Source: Callipepla californica brunnescens (Eukaryota > Chordata > Aves > Galliformes > Odontophoridae). From it: a stretch of 64,000 nt of DNA. Made by a program: the position numbers and the translations under genes. The notes below the pieces were generated by a model. The model searched no databases, had not been told where the DNA came from, and worked only from the letters and a program-made list of their open reading frames with translations. Within the stretch, counting starts at the first letter, position 1. Each line of letters opens with the position of its first letter. Positions 35,847-50,361 of the stretch are shown here, in pieces. The stretch spans positions 62,001 to 126,000 of the forward strand of contig JALIRH010000139.1 in assembly GCA_023055505.1 (NCBI GenBank), read 5' to 3'.

Positions 35847-38800
35847 AACATGCTACAAATCACATACAAAACTATTTCCTTAGAAGATCCAGAATAGCTC
35901 AGAGTGCATTAACAATGTCCATGGATGCTCATTAATTGCAATTTTTTTGGCATAAATTTTATAAATTTCTATTGTTCATGCTTTTGGCTGTCAATCACAA
36001 ATGTAAAAGGCATTAAAGATGAAGAAAGCGTAGGATAAATCAAAATCTTCTGCATTACAGAAGAACAGGGACAGATTACCTTTGAAAACAGTGAAACTAT
36101 AAGCTCTTAATGCTATTTCCACTTTTAATTAAATAATTGTAATTCACTCATCTTTAGGCTGATAACTTCTTCCTTCTCAAGCATAACTTTAGTAACTACA
36201 AGTCACCTTTTTTTTTTGTCTTCTGTGAAATTAATGTGAAAATTGAAGAAAATAAGTTTCTGAAACATTCTAGTGCTTTTTTTTCTGCATGTGTTCATGT
36301 GAATATGTGGGTTTAGAAAGATACATTTTAATCTAACTGAAGTAATGTCTGCATAAACTTTATTAGCAAAATCACTATTATGGTTTACAAAGGTAAGCCC
36401 AAATATGTTATTTACTGCATCATGAGAAAAAAAATCACCATCCAGGGCTGGGAATGAAAACTTTCACGTCGCTCAAAGCCACTGTTAATCTACCCACAGG
36501 CCACTTGATCACTGTACACACCAATAATGAGTCCATAAGGTCTGCATCCAGCAATATTATTTACAGCTCTATTCATGTAAATCTTCATTATAGGTATATT
36601 GCATATATGAAAACAGTGGCAAACAAAAGCCTAACATTCCCTATGTTTTATTTAGTTCTTGTGAAATAGATGTGTGAAATGCACAGTGGAAACAAACACC
36701 TAAAAATACTTCTGCCCATTTACAAACAAATCTAAGGAGTCTTTAATCCAGGAGCTGTCTTTAACTGCTCCCACAGCAAATCTAGTCACAGAATTTTTCC
36801 AGTGTACTTAATGGTATCCTTGAGACAAAGTTAACTCACATTTCACAGGTAGAAAAACCTTTTGGGACAGCAACATTCTTATTTTACTTCAGGATACTAA
36901 ACACACTCTAGCTACCCAGGGTTCAGACAACAATAAAGCAAAACAAACAACTAGATATACATCTCAGTTGTACTAGGAGTCAAGTTCAGCAAAAATATCA
37001 CAGACTAAATGTAAATCGACATGCCTTCTACCATTGCAGCAGTTTCTTCTTCATCGGTAACTGTACCATAAAACATGAAGCTAATTTCAGCAGCATCAAC
37101 AAGTTCTTAGTTGTTTTCTCAAAATTATAAAGGCAATTCTGAGGGGAGCTAGGAACCCAGACTACTAAACTTAACCACCAGACACTTACTGCTGACTAGC
37201 AGAACACCAAGAAGATATCTGTCATAATTTCTCGGAACTGCCATTTTTCAATTGATCTCAACAGTACCTGAAGTCAGGAGCATTTGCAAAGTCAGATATA
37301 CAGTCTGCATGGTGCTAAAAGATAATTCTTTTAAGACTGTAGATGTTGATTTGCTTCCCTAAAATTCTATGGAAAAAAATATATAGTGTACAATATTGGA
37401 TTGATTATGGAATATTTCATGTTATTATTGCTATCACAATACCATCTGGAGGCCCTTGACAGGTTCTGACTTCACAGACCTAAGACTGTAAGAATAGCAT
37501 TTGTAAGTCATAATGGATGAGACCCCACAGACTTCATCATGTAAGGGGAGAGGAAGTGCAGACATGCCTCTGGCATTTGGGGCTGGAAGACGACCAAGAT
37601 GCTCTGGGACTGTCCAATAGGCACACATCCAGTCAGGAAAAAGGTTATAGTACTCAGCTGCAGCTGAAATAAAATCTTCTAGTAAGTTTGCTTTCACACA
37701 CAACCCTATGAAGTGAAATACACAGCTGCAATTCAATGACATTCCTCCTGCTCCATAACCTCAGTTAGTCCAGTACGTAGGGTCACAAAGCAGGGGAAAG
37801 GCCACAGAATTGTTTGTTAAAGGCAGAAAACTGGGCCTCCTCTGCACAGGGACTACAGGATTCTGATGCTTAGCACTCAAGATCTGACAGCTCATATACG
37901 GTCATGAAGTGAGATGTCAGCCTATATCCCACAAAGCTCACAATCTAAGAGAAAAGTTTTAATGCATGTCTTATGGAAAGACAGAATAGGAGAAAGACTG
38001 ATAAAAGAGTACATGTTAGCAGATATATGTGTGACTTGGTGCACAGTTCTTAGACATGCCATTTAGGCAGTCCATACCAGCAAACACAACAGTAAACCAT
38101 AGTGGTAAATACTCAAACTGTAAACAGTGATGATAGTGGGGAGAAGAAGAAAAAGGACAGGTAGAAGGGAGAATGTTTATTTTTTTTTCTTAATTATTAA
38201 TTAAGAAATAGAGTCACCAGTTTCAGAATTGGTGAAAAAGTGCACTGTCATCAAATGGTAAAACAGTTACTGCTCAGTGTTTGCCAGTTTGACAAACAGA
38301 GGATTATTTTCTTCCCTAGGTGATATTGTTTCATAAAGTATTAGAACACTTTAAGAGAAGAGGCAGATACTCATAGTGATGTAAACATGAATGATACTGT
38401 GCTGCTGACCAGACAAAATCTAGATACTGGTAACATTAGACAAAAAGGACTTCCAAGGCTTTTATCAGTTTTATCTCTTGTTTTTTGAACAGCATTGCTA
38501 GTTACTGTAATTCCACTACAATTATATTATTCTTCAGGTTATCGATTTGCTAATATCTACCAAGTAGATGAGATTCTTACTGTGCAACAACAACCATATC
38601 ATGCACCCCACACTTCTCAAATTCCAAAAAATATCTCGAATCAGAAAAGTCCAGTCAAATTCAAGCCACGTGTAAGAAAATCCTATTCATGTCAAGAAAA
38701 TAGACAACTTGTGTTTTTAAACACATTGTTTATTTCTTTTAAAAATCAAGTCAAGCAAGAAGCTTTAATTTGTTGAATGCGAAATATTTTCATATGGACA

Positions 38801-41800
38801 ATTTGTGAAGTTTTTGTAAACACTGACTCATGCTTTTTCTTCCAAAATTTGAAACTTTAATACTTAGTATTACCTCTGCTTTTGAAACTCCTCTCTTCTA
38901 AATTTGAAATAGTATTTCAAAAGTCATTTCATTTAATCTTTGGGACTAACATGGTGATATAAAGCTTTTTTGATCTTTTGCAATCTCAAGATTTAGCTCT
39001 AAGAAGAAGCTAATACTTTCTTTGTTTATTTGTTTTATATATTTAATTTCATTTCCTTCTCATTTCTACTTAATACAGGTTCATGAACAGTCCTTATCAG
39101 CAGAGTATGTGACTCCACTCTTGTTTTGTCAGGCTTTGAAAATTTTTCTTGTTTTTCAAATGCATATTCAACTCTTTGTTGTGTTAAAGAAGACAGGCCA
39201 GTGAAGAAAGCTTCCTTCTGGGCTGAGAAAGACTAACAAGGTCCTAGAAACAGAGAAGTTAGGTTTGCATCAGATATTTCTATTGATTATCAAGAGACAG
39301 TTCCTCCACTTCATGAACTGATTTGAATAAAATGACATAAATCAAGATAATGGTACAGAATAGAATTATCCTAAAAGCCTTTTGTGCTGATCATTACACA
39401 ATTAAAAGTGGAATGAAAGCATTAAATAAAAGCACACAGTCTGTACTTTGGCATACTGATTTGAAAACATTTACTTCTTGATCTTTAGCTAAGCTAGAGC
39501 ACCAGTTTGCACTGAAATGATATTTGTACACAATTTCTGAATGCTAAAGAAGCAGTATGTCTGAAATAGTGATATAGAGAACATCACTGTCCCTCTCTCA
39601 CTACCACAAAAGTCCCATTAAATGTGACTAAGATCCTAATACCAATTTTTTCTGCACCATCTCAGCACTGCAGAAGTGAGTAACTGTGTCAGTTCAAAAG
39701 CCAGAGTAGAGGTACATATCTTAATCACTGTCAGTTAAGCAGCTTCAATTTTTGTATTCAGATCCTAGTCTCCTTTGACTGTCAAGATTTTCTTGAGTTG
39801 GAAAACATCTGCTCAACAACTTAGGAAGAGAGGTCTGTGTTTTGCAGAGCCTACACCTTCCTCTGGAAGCCATTCTACAGAGATGGATTTTCTTCTCCCT
39901 TGCTCTGGACTATTGTTGAAAGACATCTGAAGGAGTATGGGATGTGGCAGAAATAGCAAAACAACAATTGCGTACAACAGAGACCCTGTGGCTAAAATAT
40001 GGGGGGAAAAAAATAAAGAACAACAACAGAAGCGTCTCTCAAGGTCTGAGCAACACATAGCCCATTTCACCCAATGTAAGGCAATCCCCATAAAACATGA
40101 GGTTTAGGTAGTGATACAGACTACATTAATCAGACCATCAGAAAACTTTGGAAAAAATAAAAGTTCTATGTAGGAATAATTTAAGTGTAGATCTGGCGTT
40201 GATCTACAGCTGAATTTTTGCTGGGTCGTCTCCATTTGCCCTGTAGGCAATCACTATCAGTTGCATGTTTGTGCTTTTTCTGGATATAGACACATCCAAC
40301 AAGCAAAACAGACGAAAAGAGGAAAATTCATTTTTGCCAGGACAGATTCATAGAGACTCACAATCTTCTGCCCACATGGTTGTGTAAGTGACAACAATTA
40401 CAGCAGCCCTGACTGACTTCTCTGTAAAACAGTACATTTCTGATATGGCTTCCATGAAAATTCCATGGGTTAACTGGCGTAGCTTTTCTGATAGTCCATT
40501 TTAATCCTGTTTCTTTGAACTTTTTGCCACCTGTAGAACACACATGATTAAGCAGTATAAAGCAGTGAAAAGATGGAGAAGTATTGGAGCAGGAATATAG
40601 ATCTGAATATTTGTAGAATGTGAATACTGGAAGAGAGGGCAGGGCACTATTTTATCACTCCCATTTATCTTGGATATGTTTAATCACATTAGAGGCATTA
40701 GAGTTTCTTCTAGTCTAATATACTATTTAAGGAGAGGCACAGGGAACATCAACTTGAATTAGCTACTAATTACACTGAACAGTCTGGACAATTTTAAATA
40801 CATCTTTTTTTTACACAGAAGACTTATAGGAAGGCATACAGCAAGTATTTATGAAGATGCTAAATGCAATTTCTTCCAAGAAAAAAAGAATCAAAGGGAA
40901 TAATCTGTCCAGGAAAAAAATGTTATGCGTATACAAAACATAGAAGTATTATTGAAAAGCCTCTGATAATTAAAAAAAAAAAAAAAACCCACAAAAACAA
41001 ACGAAACAAATTCTATCTATATTTCTCTGGAGTATGCTCCAGAGAAAAACAGAGGGGAAAAAAAAATAGAAATTTGACAGCCAGCTTCTGTGTTGTATTT
41101 TGCTTTAAACTATTTCAAGCTGAGGGTACATGACATGGAGCAAATTATACTTAAGAGTAACTAAAGCAAGGAGTAAGGATGTTTTAAAAGAGAAAATGAA
41201 AGGAAAATGCATAAGAAAATTTCCAACTAGAGAATCTTCAAAAGGAATACAATTCCTTTGTAATTATTAATTCACTTATCAAGAGTAGTCAACCACTATC
41301 TGGGGCCTGAAGGGAAATTTTGATGACATTGTTTCTCTTCCCCTCTATCTAAATGTGCAGTTTGTGGGATTTTATCTGGTTTCATTACAAATGTTAGATT
41401 TTGCCTTCCCGGGGCACAGAGGAGAAGAGATAATAAAATGTAAATGACTATGTATTTTTTTCAATAAGAAATATTTTATAATCTCTGTTCCTTTAAATCT
41501 CCTCAGCTTTAACTGAAAGTTTTATGAATGCAAAGATTTTGTTTTAGTACAAAGTGGGCAATTTACTTCTTTTTATATCTCTGGAAATACTTCCTGTCCT
41601 GAAAATGTTCTCATGGCATGGTCTGTGTAGAAGAAGACAGTAGCAAGAATGTCATGGGACTGTTCTTACCTTGCTGTACTTGAGTTCCTTGAATAAATTA
41701 ATTGATAAAGTGGATTTTTGCCTGTTAGATCTCTTAGATACTGTCTCTTATTACTCTTATTGAGCTGAAGAAGTCTTGTACTTCCTTGATTATCATACAT

Positions 41801-44800
41801 CAAGTGCTAACCTGTAACAACACAAAAACACTAGGCTTTAAGGTGCAAGAACTAAACTAAATAAAAAAAGATAGAAGTGGTAAAGAGGCCAAAATTACAG
41901 CTTTTCATCTGAACCCATTTAATCCTTAGGAGAAAGGTGCAGAATGGCTGAATTCATATTGGTGCAGATTTCCCTCAACTAACACAAAGCACATCATTAT
42001 GGCACCTTATCACAGATGAGCAAATGTAAATTTGCCTGCAGATTGTACACAGGGAAGTATCTAAAATTAACACTCATCAATGCAATGGCTTTAAATACAT
42101 TAACAAAACTGAAGGCTTCTGGAACTTCAGTTGTAGCAAAATACTGACAATGAATCCAGAATTTGAACACACAGTATTTCTGTACTATTCATAATTTTAT
42201 TTAGTTCAAAACAAGCAACATCAACAGAAACAGTAAGTTAGAAGATCACTGTGTTTATACTGTGATTAAACTATTCTCCACCTCAACTGAAGGCAGCAGA
42301 ATTATAATATATTTTTGAGGAATTATACTTGTATTTTAGGATATTTATTTCATCACAATCTAGATAAAATAGATACTTTCCTTGCAATATTATTTTCTTT
42401 CTTCCACATAGCAATGGGCCACCAGAACCATCAAAGATAGTGATTCTAAGTTTCACAGCACAGACTCAGGTTTTCCCCAAACTTAAGGAAAATGAAATAC
42501 TTTGGAAAAATGCAGAGTACAAGAAGGCTTTATCTTCTTGTTCAAAAATTTCCACATGCTTCCTTCCTTTGCTTTTGCTAGAGATGGAAAGACATGGAAA
42601 GGTCTCCTAAAAGCATAGTCACATTCACTCTTACACCATGATAAATCTGAAGAAGCACTACTTAAGACAGTAGTTCTTTTAAGTCTAAACAAGCAACTTG
42701 GTTCAGAAGAGATGGCATTGTTTCTTAAATTGCCTCAAGTAATAGGAATCTCACTGATTAGGAGCAGTAACACTTCACCGAGTCCGTACTGGATTTCCTC
42801 ATGACAGTTCATCAGTCCTGACATTAGCTTAATAGAATATTGAGCCAGCTCAGATACTATGCCAGATTATGACCTGCTGTACATACCTCAGTCTACAGTC
42901 TATGCTTTCTATATGACTGAAGGCAGAAAATGGCCTCTGATTTTCAATTTTTATGAGTTGCATATACAGATTTTTCTCCAAGCATAGTAATTTAAAGTGA
43001 GAATAGTCTGCAATTTTATTTAATTTCTAGAAGTCCCAAAATGCCTCCTATCTTCCCTAAATAATTTGGGAATAGTATTTGCCTTGTAAATTTAATCTCT
43101 GTACATGCAAACAACTCCAGTACTCCTGATATCCTCAATCTTTCAGTCTTGATCTGCTCTTCTCTGCTTTCCACTTAACTGTATTTTGATTGAAGGTGTG
43201 CTGAAAACTTGAAACTGCAGACCATGTTCCCCTATGTACAATAACAAAAGTAACCTTCATTACATGGCTAGGGAAGAAATTTCTGAGGCTTAATGTGTTT
43301 ACAATAAAAAGCCAGAGCTTTATGGGGAGAAAATAAAAGCATGGAACAGAAAAGAGGTATGTGTATACTACTGTTTTTCCTGGAGGGCACAGAAATATTT
43401 CCTGAGTATTTGTGATCTTCCCATTAGTGCAAGCCACAGATAAATTTACCTTTACTCCACTGTTCGCAGCTCATCAAACCTCTTTGTATTCCCACTGTTA
43501 AGGAAGCCTGAGAACTTTCACTTTGCAACCAGTTTCCCAAAATTGTTGATTAGAGTCTTAACGTTAAAGAGATTTTTCATGTTTGTCTCCCAGAATTTCC
43601 TGAAGATGAGACTGCTTTGTTTTCTATTTAAAGCAGGATCCCTCTCATATTTTCTTGTAAAAGACTGGAATCATGTTAGGAAGATGCTGGTCCTTCACAG
43701 GTTTCAGTGAACACAGTCCCATATTTTTTAGTACTTGTAATATCCCATATTGTTTTTACATGGACCTTCATCTCTGACTATGTACACAATATATTTGCCG
43801 AGTTAAATCCACCACATACTGCCATGGCCACTAACTAGACAAGTGGGAATATAAGAGAGGAAGCCAGAGTAGTCAGCTGGGAGAATAGGAGATTGAACTG
43901 CTCCATAAAATGAACTGAAAAAAGAAATGATGAAATAATCAATTCATGTACCAGAGCAAAGGGGGCGTGTGGTGGTGGAGGAATGACAGAGGAACAATGA
44001 CTCTTTTCTGATGTGATTCTGGATTTTGCTCCTGGGCAGATGCAGCAGCTGTGCATCTCTGCTTGTATAGGCTACCCTGTGGGGTTATGCTGTCATCCAA
44101 AGTAAGCACCCCTTATTTTCCTACTTCCCGAAGCACAAGAGAACTTGCCTTCACTGTAATCAGGGATTTCTACTGTGAAATTTGAAGTCTAGGACTAGGC
44201 CTTTGCTAAATGAAAAATTAGGTCTTTCAGTTGATTCCTTTGTTGAAGCCTGAGAGCACTATTGAGCTGTCATGCCTGATTTGCACTGTCCTCTGACTTT
44301 TTAAGGTTTATTGCGAGATATTCTTATTTCCTGGAGGCCTCTGATATCTTCTGCCTCATCCAGGCATGGATACTTTTGCAGTGTTTTCTGGATCATCTTC
44401 TCTCACTCCTCTTGCCTTCCAATTACTTCTGTCATCACTAGACTAAGGATTGTCTCCTTCTACTACCCTTTCAATGGAAATAAATATGACATAGAAGCAC
44501 TTCTCATTTTTATCAGCTTACTCAGTGAACCTTGTCTGGGGTAGAAAGGAAGTTGAGGCCTGAGGTGAATTGAGAAGAACCAAGAGGAAGAGGCTAGTTC
44601 AGTGAGTAGAACCAACTTCAACCTATATTTTTTGAAAAGAAAACCTGAAAGCCCATTCTTCTTACCAGGCCATGGGCTTGCATGATCTCAGATGAGTCTC
44701 ATAACCTGTCTGGACTTCAATTTCTGAACTGTAAAACCATAGCAAAAGCAGGTGCTTGCCAAAGCCATTATTAAGTATGGAAAAAGCTTCACATTACAGC

Positions 44801-45802
44801 TTTACAATGTGACTGCCAACAGCATTCCCTCACCTTCTGTTAGTCCACATGCACACTGCATCTATTCTTGCAGTTTTGTTTGTACACCCAACTATGATTT
44901 CTTGCCTCTGACAGCAGTGAATACCAGATCATTCACAAAACAGAGTGTAACACTCCACAAGTGCTTCCACAGCCCATATCTAACCTCTGGGGCAAATATC
45001 CAGTGATGTAACTAACCATCATGGTGATCAGAATTCAGAAGGAGGCTTACATGAAATGCAGAAATTTCTTCATTAAGAATTTCTTTTGTTGACTCTTTAA
45101 AGAGAGGCAAAACCAATGTTTAAGCCTACTTCTACATATCACATTCGATTCCTTTCTAAAAAACCCTTGCTTTTCTATCAAATATTTGGAGATGAAATGC
45201 CTGGCAGCAGACAGTATGCAGTCTCAGTTCTAAAACTCTGATTTCAAAGATATTTGTCAAAAAGGAGGAGGAGGGGGAAAGCATTTTCTATCCACATCAA
45301 GATGGCAACTGAACTGAAATATAAGAAAAAATAGTGTGGTTACAAAAAGGAAAGAACTTTTTAGATTAGTTTTGAACCAGGCAGAGGTGCAGAGCTTGAA
45401 TTAGCACAACAGAACACAGATATTACATATTAACTTCACAGAGAAGAGCTCAGTTCTGCAAATTATCAAGCACTAAGGATGCAGCTTAGCAGAGCACTCA
45501 GCACAGATATTCACACAGCAATAATATTGCATTTTAATGGGGAAACATACAAGTTTAAAAACATACACTCAACTAGGCTAGGACCAGAATACTCACACCA
45601 TGCCGGAGTACTAACCCCTAAATGTAGTCCAACTCACAGTAGAGTGTTAACCGAAAAATAAAATTGGAGAACTTCCATGTCGCAAGGAGAAATACATACT
45701 GGAAAATTTATGCATATGAACACAGATTAACTAAGGGACTTAAAAAAATTTTCCACTTCAGGCACACTTTAACAAAGAAAAAAAATGCAGAATACAGAGA
45801 TA
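35847..45802. other. AT-rich unique DNA of the spacer
   Basis: No gene or clear repeat recognised. An A-run lies at 40972-40987. The last 100 bp (45700-45802) abut the inner edge of the right arm and are not LTR sequence. Confidence 0.6.
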
Positions 45803-45937
45803 AAAACAATTTTCCTTTTCCTATCTTTCCTATCTCAGGAAATAGTTCTACCTCAGTCATGAGCTCCACTTCTGTTTTTTTCTTCCCCAGTTCTCCCCCA
45901 CCATCTGCTTAGGCACCTGCTGGGTTAAACAACAACA
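45803..45937 (+). mobile_element. LTR-alpha b', truncated at the inner arm boundary
   Basis: This is the reverse complement of 18550-18684. It breaks off at 45803 against sequence with no LTR-alpha similarity, so only the LTR 3' part is present. Confidence 0.8.
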
Positions 45938-46186
45938 GTCAACTCGGTGCCCAACAAGGCACTTGAAGAATTGAGGTAACAGCAGATTCTCCTAGAACTA
46001 TATTGTGCAGTGCCTTGCTTGCCCCTTATTTTCCCTGCTGCAGTCGGGATTCAATTAAGGTTTTTATTTTACTATGGTGTATGACCTTGACTTACATCAT
46101 GATAAAACGGGCAGCTGAGAAGCCGCTGTTTTGTGTGTTATTATTATTATTTATTATAGTAATTATATTTATATTATAAATTTATA

Positions 46187-46212
46187 ATTTATATATTATA
46201 TAATATATAAAT
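46187..46212. repeat. 26-bp AT palindrome (right arm copy)
   Basis: Exact mirror of 18275-18300. Confidence 0.85.
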
Positions 46213-46270
46213 ATTATAGTAATTATCATTACAAACATCTCAACTTTTGAAAGCATACTGCTTATACTAC

Positions 46271-46775
46271 TGTCATGGTTTTATGATTTTATGTTATCAG
46301 TATTCCACATAATAACACCATATAGTGCACTGAGAGTTAAAGAGTTAATGTTCCAGTTTGGTGGTTTATTGATAGTTCCAGGGTACCTCCCACAAGAAGA
46401 GAAGAAGAACCACATTTCCCAGTAGACTTCACTGTTCCAATCTTGTCTTCCATTCAGAGGGAAAGATAAAAACTCTTTGGGAGTCATGAGACTCCCCTTT
46501 TTTTCTGCTCGTCTCTGCAGTGTGTATTCTTGCCTTCAGAATTTGGAAACTCTCTGATTTTATTTATCAGATTCAGTTCAAATTATGTTGTATTATACTG
46601 TGTTATCGTACATCCCACTATCACATTTAGTAAATTATTTTACTCCCTTAGCTCCTTGCTGCTGTTTTATTTTTAGACCATCTCAGTCTGTGAGTCCGTT
46701 GGTCCCCCCCACCCCATTTAGTCATGGAATCAGGCAGAACTGGGCTGGAACCGGAACAATCTATTAGTAATTACA
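46271..46775 (+). mobile_element. LTR-beta, 5' LTR of ERV-B (right arm)
   Basis: Mirror of 17712-18216. It starts TGTCATGGTTTTATG; the 3' end is set by comparison with the solo LTR. Confidence 0.75.
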
Positions 46776-49189
46776 CAGTCTGCTTTGCCTACCACTCAGG
46801 GAGCCTGGCACAAAAGAAGATAGGGGATGACACTCTCTAGAAGTTCCTCAGCCTCCCTTTCACTTCTCCTTCTTTCCCTAGAGCCCAAGAGCTAGTTAAA
46901 ACAGCTCTAGAAAAATCTGAATTTCCATCGGATGTTGAAACCAGCATGCTCCTACTACTATGCGTCATGAATATGTTTCAGGTTATGTTTAAGATTGAAC
47001 AATTATATAAGAACATCCCCCTGCAATCTGGCCCAAGGCAGGACAGTTCTGAGTGGCAGGGAGTATGGGGTGGTATGGGCAAGTGCCTAGAGCAGCAAAC
47101 ACCCCTAGTGGCCTGGTCTTTCACATCTGATCAACAGCAGAATCCTGAAACAGTAGAATATTTGGAAAAGACCTGCTGCTGTGCTGGCAATCCTAAAGAG
47201 GCGCTATGCCTACCAAGCTCTGATCAATGCTATTCAGGATCCTCAAGAGGAGAATCAGATGACAATGCAACAAACCCTCCAACTCCTGTCACAGACACTG
47301 AAGCAGCACCAGTTCCTGCAACAGTAAACAACTGTGGCCTGAATGAAGTCAGAGCACCACTAAGTGATCTGTGCTAGAACTCCAATATGAACTGGAGTCC
47401 AAGCAGCCAAGCTGTATGCCACAATTGACATTGAGAATGCTTTTTTTCCCCCTCAACCTCCCTGGAAGCAGAGTTCAGGCCACAGTATGCTTTTACTTGG
47501 AGGGGCATGCCTTTCATCTGGAATCAAGTGCCACAGGGATTGAAACACAGACCTGCCACTTCTCACAAGCTTATCCAGAACAAGCTCCCAAATACCTGCA
47601 GTACACTTACAACAGCATTGTGTGGGACAACTCAGCAGAAGTTTTTGAGAACGGGAAGAAAATGTTTTAAATCCTTCTAAAAGCTGATCTTCCACAGAGC
47701 AAAGTAAGATCAAGGGTAGAGCACAGGAGGACATTTTATTCGTAGGAATAAGAATGGCAAGATGGATGTCGTCAGATCCCCATGGACGTGATCAATTAAA
47801 TAACTGCTATGTCTCCACGAGCTAACAAAACAGAAACACAAGCTTCCTTAGATATTGTGGGCATCTGGAGAACGCATATTCCAGATTACAGTCTGACAGT
47901 AAACTCCCTCTATCAAGTGACCTGGAAGAAGAATGATTTCACATGGGGCCCTGAACAACAAATTAAATAGGAGATACTTCATGCACTAGCCCTTGGGTCA
48001 GTTTGGACAGATCAAAATGTAACAAAATATGCTCTATGCTGCAGTGGGGAGAATGTTCTACTTGGAGCTTCTGGCAGAAAGGCCCAGGGGAGACTCAAGT
48101 TTGACCACTAGGGTTCTGGAATCATGGATACAGAGGATCTGAGGCCTGCTATACTCCTCCTGAAAAAGGATATATTGGCAACAAATGAAGGGTACTGAGC
48201 TGCTTCAGAAATGATTGGTACTGAAGCACAACTCCTTTTGGCACCTCAACTGCCTGTGCTTGGTTGGATGTTCAAAGGGAGGGTCCTCTTCCCAAATCGT
48301 GCAACCGATGCTACGTGGAACGAGTCACATGGATCACACAACAGTTTTGAAAAAGAGAATCTCAGTCATCCAGGAAGCTTAGAAGTGATTATGGACAGAC
48401 CCAAAAAGTAAGACTTCAGAATATCACCAGAAGAGAAAGCGAAGCGAGCTGAAGAATCTCCACTGAATCACAAACTTCTGGAAAATGAGAAAAAACATGC
48501 CCTATTCACTGATGGGTCCTGTTGCATTGTGAGAAAGCACCAGAGGTGGAAGGGTGCCGTATGGAGTCTTACGCAATGAGCTGCAGAAGTTATTGAAGAA
48601 AAGGGTGAATGGACTGTTGAAGACTGCACTGAGACCAGCAGCTGCTGGGACATACGTTTGACAAAAGCCACATGGACAGTCAACACTTGGGGATCTGCCA
48701 ACCAAGCAGATCCTCCCTAGTCAAACCTCCTGCGTACCATAGAAGAGAACAAAGACCAGGTGGTGCACATAAAGATCATGCTGGGCAAGAGAGACTGAGT
48801 TATTCCTGCCTCAGGCAAAGGCAAACCTATTAATGAGACTGCTTCTGCTCAGGGTCCTGAGCACGTATGGTGGGTAACATGGATGGAGATGCCCATTGTG
48901 CATATCAAGGTGATTTGATGCTGGGTGAGAACAGCCAGTGATTTGAATTGTATGATGTTAAATGGCTACATAATACTCTATATCATCATTATCGTGGTTC
49001 TGACATGCCTTTTTAACAGTAGTACAGTAAGAACTACCCAGGTTAAAGAAGAATGAACTAATGGAACCAGAACTAGATTCTGCATGCAGTAACCCAGCAC
49101 TGAATCATCCCTCCTGCGCTGAAGGACTGTTACAATAGATGAAGCTCAAAGTTATGGGCTATAAGAATAACATGGACAGTTTAAGTGGA
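46776..49189 (+). pseudogene. gag-pol: ERV-B gag-pol remnant (right arm)
   Basis: Mirror of 15298-17711 in forward orientation. Gag occupies 46946-47377, degraded RT 47371-47670 (YTYN at 47602-47613 in place of YxDD), the connection domain about 48211-48411, RNase H TDGS 48508-48519, and the integrase C-terminus about 48660-48930. Stops and frameshifts are the same as in the left copy, so all this damage predates the arm duplication. Confidence 0.8.
48952..49056 (+). other. 34-codon membrane-like small ORF (right arm)
   Basis: Mirror of 15431-15535: two Met codons, a hydrophobic Ile/Val/Leu segment at residues about 7-20, an N-S-S site, a charged C-terminal tail, and a stop at 49054-49056. 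Confidence 0.3.
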
Positions 49190-50361
49190 CAGCCCACAGA
49201 CTACGGAAATAACACGCGTGTGTATATGTCAAAATAGGCAACCCATTGTGCCAGTGTCTGTGCCTGGGCCACCCCTGACTGAGGAAGGTAGGTCAGATCC
49301 CTAACTCACCCCTGAATTGGCAGGGTGGTCTTAACTATGACTTCAGCTGCTTGGATTATTGGCTCCACCAGCTGTTAATGCAGACTACGCAGTCAATAAC
49401 TGTTTCTCAATCACACTGCATCTCTCTTCTGCTCCATGCTGGACCTGAGACCGGAAACCAATGGGGACCCGAACAGAACTCTGTCATAGTCACAGGCCCC
49501 AGCCAAAGCCATCCTGAGTAACACGAACATCCAATTCAGCTGGGAGGGTGGGGTCAAATACACCCAAAGCCTGGGTTTGTTTAACCGCCTGTTTCGCCTG
49601 TTGGAAGCATCACGTTCTGTTCTCCCCCAGGCCCATAGTCGCCCCTTTATCTTGAGCCTATTTAAAGGTCTCAGTAGCTGCACTAAATGAGGTATAAAGG
49701 AACGCCAATATCCCAATATACCTAAAAATTCATGCAGCTGCTTTGGCATTGTAGGAACTGGTAACACCTGAACTTTATCTGTGACAGCACTGGGTAGTAC
49801 TTCGGTCTTTCCCTGACTAGACTACGCCCAGAAATTTCACAGACAGGCCTGGACCTTGTGCCTTTTGAGGATTGATAGCCCATTCTCTTTCTTGTAGGTA
49901 GGTGGTCAATGAATCTGCCGCCTGTCCTACTGCCTCCAGTGAGTCGGATGTTAACAAGAGATCATCAGTGTAGCGGTATAGGTTGACATTAGGTTTTCCC
50001 CAGATAGCTAGGTCATGCACCACCAAGTTATGACAATATGTTGGCAAATGCACATTCTCCTGTGGCAGGACCTGAAAGGTCCACTGCCCACCTCCCCATG
50101 CAAACGCAAACTGGTCTTGCGATTCCTCAGCAATACGGAAGAACGCATTTGCCAAATCTAGGACACAATGGTAGGTTTTGATTTCTCTACTCAGTGTGTC
50201 AATTAGGGAGGCAATATTGGGTCAGGCTGCGTGGATGGGTGGTGTGACCTTATTCGGTTCCCTATAACACACCTTCATTCTCCATGTTCCATCCAACTTT
50301 TGCACTGGCTGTACAGGGAAATTATATAGGCTTTGTGCAGGTCTTATAATACCCACGTTTT
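49190..50361 (-). pseudogene. pol: ERV-A RT and partial RNase H remnant (right arm)
   Basis: Mirror of 14126-15297. YTDD lies at 49961-49972 on the minus strand. Lesions are the same as in the left copy. Confidence 0.85.

Noticed and set aside
37434..37742. 102-codon minus-strand frame
   Set aside because: Mixed composition but no family recognised and no splice sites that fit; length is within chance for this much DNA.
45664..45912. 82-codon plus frame crossing the inner arm edge
   Set aside because: It is a chance fusion of unique DNA with LTR-alpha sequence across the breakpoint.
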